A DNA stretch of 64,000 nucleotides from NCBI GenBank assembly GCA_013399875.1, contig VXAZ01018984.1:3168935-3232934 (forward strand), written 5' to 3'. The translations under genes and the position numbers were made by a program. The stretch is from Gymnorhina tibicen (taxonomy: Eukaryota; Chordata; Aves; Passeriformes; Artamidae). The notes below the pieces were generated by a model. It was not told where the DNA came from and did no database searches. It was given only the letters and a program-made list of their open reading frames with translations. This document shows positions 62,701-64,000 of the stretch, piece by piece (within the stretch, counting starts at the first letter, position 1; each line of letters starts with the position of its first letter).

Positions 62701-63781
62701 GAGGAAAGCCAGATGTCCCAGCATTTTCTTCTCTTTACAAAGAATATAGGTCCCCTCTGGTACTGATGAATAATGAAAGGCTGTCATCTATGGCAATATT
62801 GATGACTGACAAAATTCTGATGTAAAGGAGGGATTAGATGGAGGTAAATTATGTGGGGCTAGTAATGAAATGGTGTGTTATTAAAGTGTTGAAGAAAATG
62901 TTCTTATGGAATTGGTTTAAGTCTGGATATGTCTTGTACTAGAATTATAAAGCTTAATCTGTTCTTGATTAAGTCAACTAACTGAAATATCTAGTTGGAG
63001 GCATATGTATATTTGTTATTGAAGTCAACCCTGAAAACTTGTTGTGGGATTGGTGAAAACCTGGTTGTCTTTGGTTTGGACCTTTTAACCATGCTTACCA
63101 CAAGCTACCCAAAATATAAAGAGCCTCCTTTTTACTCAGGTCTTTTCTGATGTAAAAAAATATAGAGCGTTTGGCAGGGTGACATGATGGAAGTGCCCTC
63201 CTACTCTCCTATATTTGTGAAGTAATGGCAAGATTCATTTAAATGCTTCACATGTTGTTGTTCATAATTACTTGTTTTAAAAAGTTTGAAAGGTTTTCCT
63301 TTCCAGGGTCTAGTTGTTTTAGACATCTCCACAGTGGTGAGGCTTTAGTTTTTATAGTGTGTTATCAAATTTGCTTCTCTTTGCTGTCATTCTTCCTCAC
63401 CTCCTGTTTTGACCACTAAGGATACATTCTGCCTACATACTGCACGTATTTATTTTCTCTTTCTCAGTATATCACCAGCAGTGATTGAAATATAGGCTGC
63501 ACGCACAAACGTAGAGACATTCACTGAAGTTTTTCTATTGATGAGAAACTTTTTTTTTTTTACCTTTAGCACCTCCTTCCTATCTGCAATTCTGCAGTGC
63601 TGGAAAAATGAGAGAGCTTAGGAGATCTGCACCTACACTTCGTAGCACGAATTAAATAGTCACTACATGAGTTATTAGGCAGTCTCCAGTCCCACTAGTT
63701 GCATTTAGTAATGAGACATTTCTTGACAAGTGCAGTGAGGATAAATTACCATTTAGTATACTGAACTTGCAAAGTATGAAG
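59705..63781. other. AT-rich sequence with T runs and one GC-richer patch
   Basis: T-rich tracts occur at about 60326-60340, 60444-60468, 60559-60570 and 63549-63560. The 61920-62250 patch is GC-richer and holds a 151-codon plus-strand frame (61790-62245) without recognisable domain, Kozak context or splice sites, and with an 89-codon frame antisense to it. No gene is called. Confidence 0.5.
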
Positions 63782-63906
63782 GCCCTAATTCAATACTATT
63801 TAAGCATGTGACCAGCTCCAAGCACATCTGCTTTACTTCCATAGGAATCAATGGAATTTAACCATGTGCCTAAAGTTAAACCTGTACTAAATCACTTTTC
63901 TGAGTA
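63782..63906. repeat. Old sauropsid palindromic MITE-like element
   Basis: GGCCCTAATTCAATACTATT then TAAGCATGTGA at the left, AATCAATGGAATTTAACCAT then GTGCCTAAAGTTAAACC in the middle, and TAAATCACTTTTCTGAGT at the right follow the order of a common bird/reptile palindromic repeat: GGCCCTGATTCA, TTAAGCAYGTG, CAATGGGACTTAA, CATGTGCTTAAAGTTAA, and finally a TGCTTTGCTGAAT-like block. The halves are imperfect reverse complements around the CAATGG centre. Recognition is from memory of the family pattern. Confidence 0.5.
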
Positions 63907-64000
63907 CAAACAAACTGCTGATTTAGAGCTTATGGAAGCTATCTCTTTTTCCCTGAGTTCTACAGAACAATTTCTAATCAGACTGAAGATAAGAAGCTCT

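Overview
The window is AT-rich vertebrate nuclear DNA with no recognisable protein-coding exon, tRNA, rRNA, CpG island or bacterial-style gene organisation. The best-supported features are transposon remnants. Several carry the avian/sauropsid CR1 LINE 3' signature: a terminal ATTCTATGATTCTATG-type octamer repeat preceded by a CCTTCCAAC-type motif. Together with retroviral LTRs ending TGATGCC...GGCATCA and degraded copies of old sauropsid/amniote repeats (L3-like CR1, MIR-like core, a palindromic MITE-like element), this points to a bird, perhaps a passerine (the LTR type is my inference from memory). I read the window as intergenic sequence or the inside of a very long intron.

Layout. 1-19.9 kb: largely unique AT-rich sequence with a tiny CR1 tail at 134-187, a small hairpin at 4096-4137 and a MIR-like SINE core near 8655-8732. 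19.9-22.9 kb: a cluster of old elements, namely a 330-bp CR1 (minus strand), a possible hAT-type terminal repeat at 21089-21150, a long L3-like CR1 3' end (plus strand) and a weak CR1 fragment. 27.7-28.8 kb: a nested locus where an old minus-strand CR1 is split by an endogenous retrovirus remnant with its 3' LTR, a candidate 4-bp target-site duplication and a 27-N assembly gap exactly at the putative polypurine tract/LTR junction. 35.5-36.7 kb: a long imperfect inverted repeat (35500-35596) that could fold as a ~97-nt hairpin, then a second LTR of the same group in the opposite orientation. 37-45 kb: a degraded sauropsid palindromic repeat, a CR1 tail, a perfect 13-bp hairpin and a 12-bp-arm hairpin. 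45-64 kb: two more CR1 copies, simple repeats, a consensus CRE palindrome at 59697-59704 and a palindromic MITE-like element close to the right end.

Open reading frames are short (longest about 160 codons), carry no family motif I recognise, have no consistent splice context, and several of the better ones lie in transposon sequence. I therefore annotate no CDS. No new multi-gene system is visible; the observations most worth a second look are the 35.5-kb hairpin, the nested CR1/ERV locus and the cluster of inverted repeats between 31 and 42 kb.
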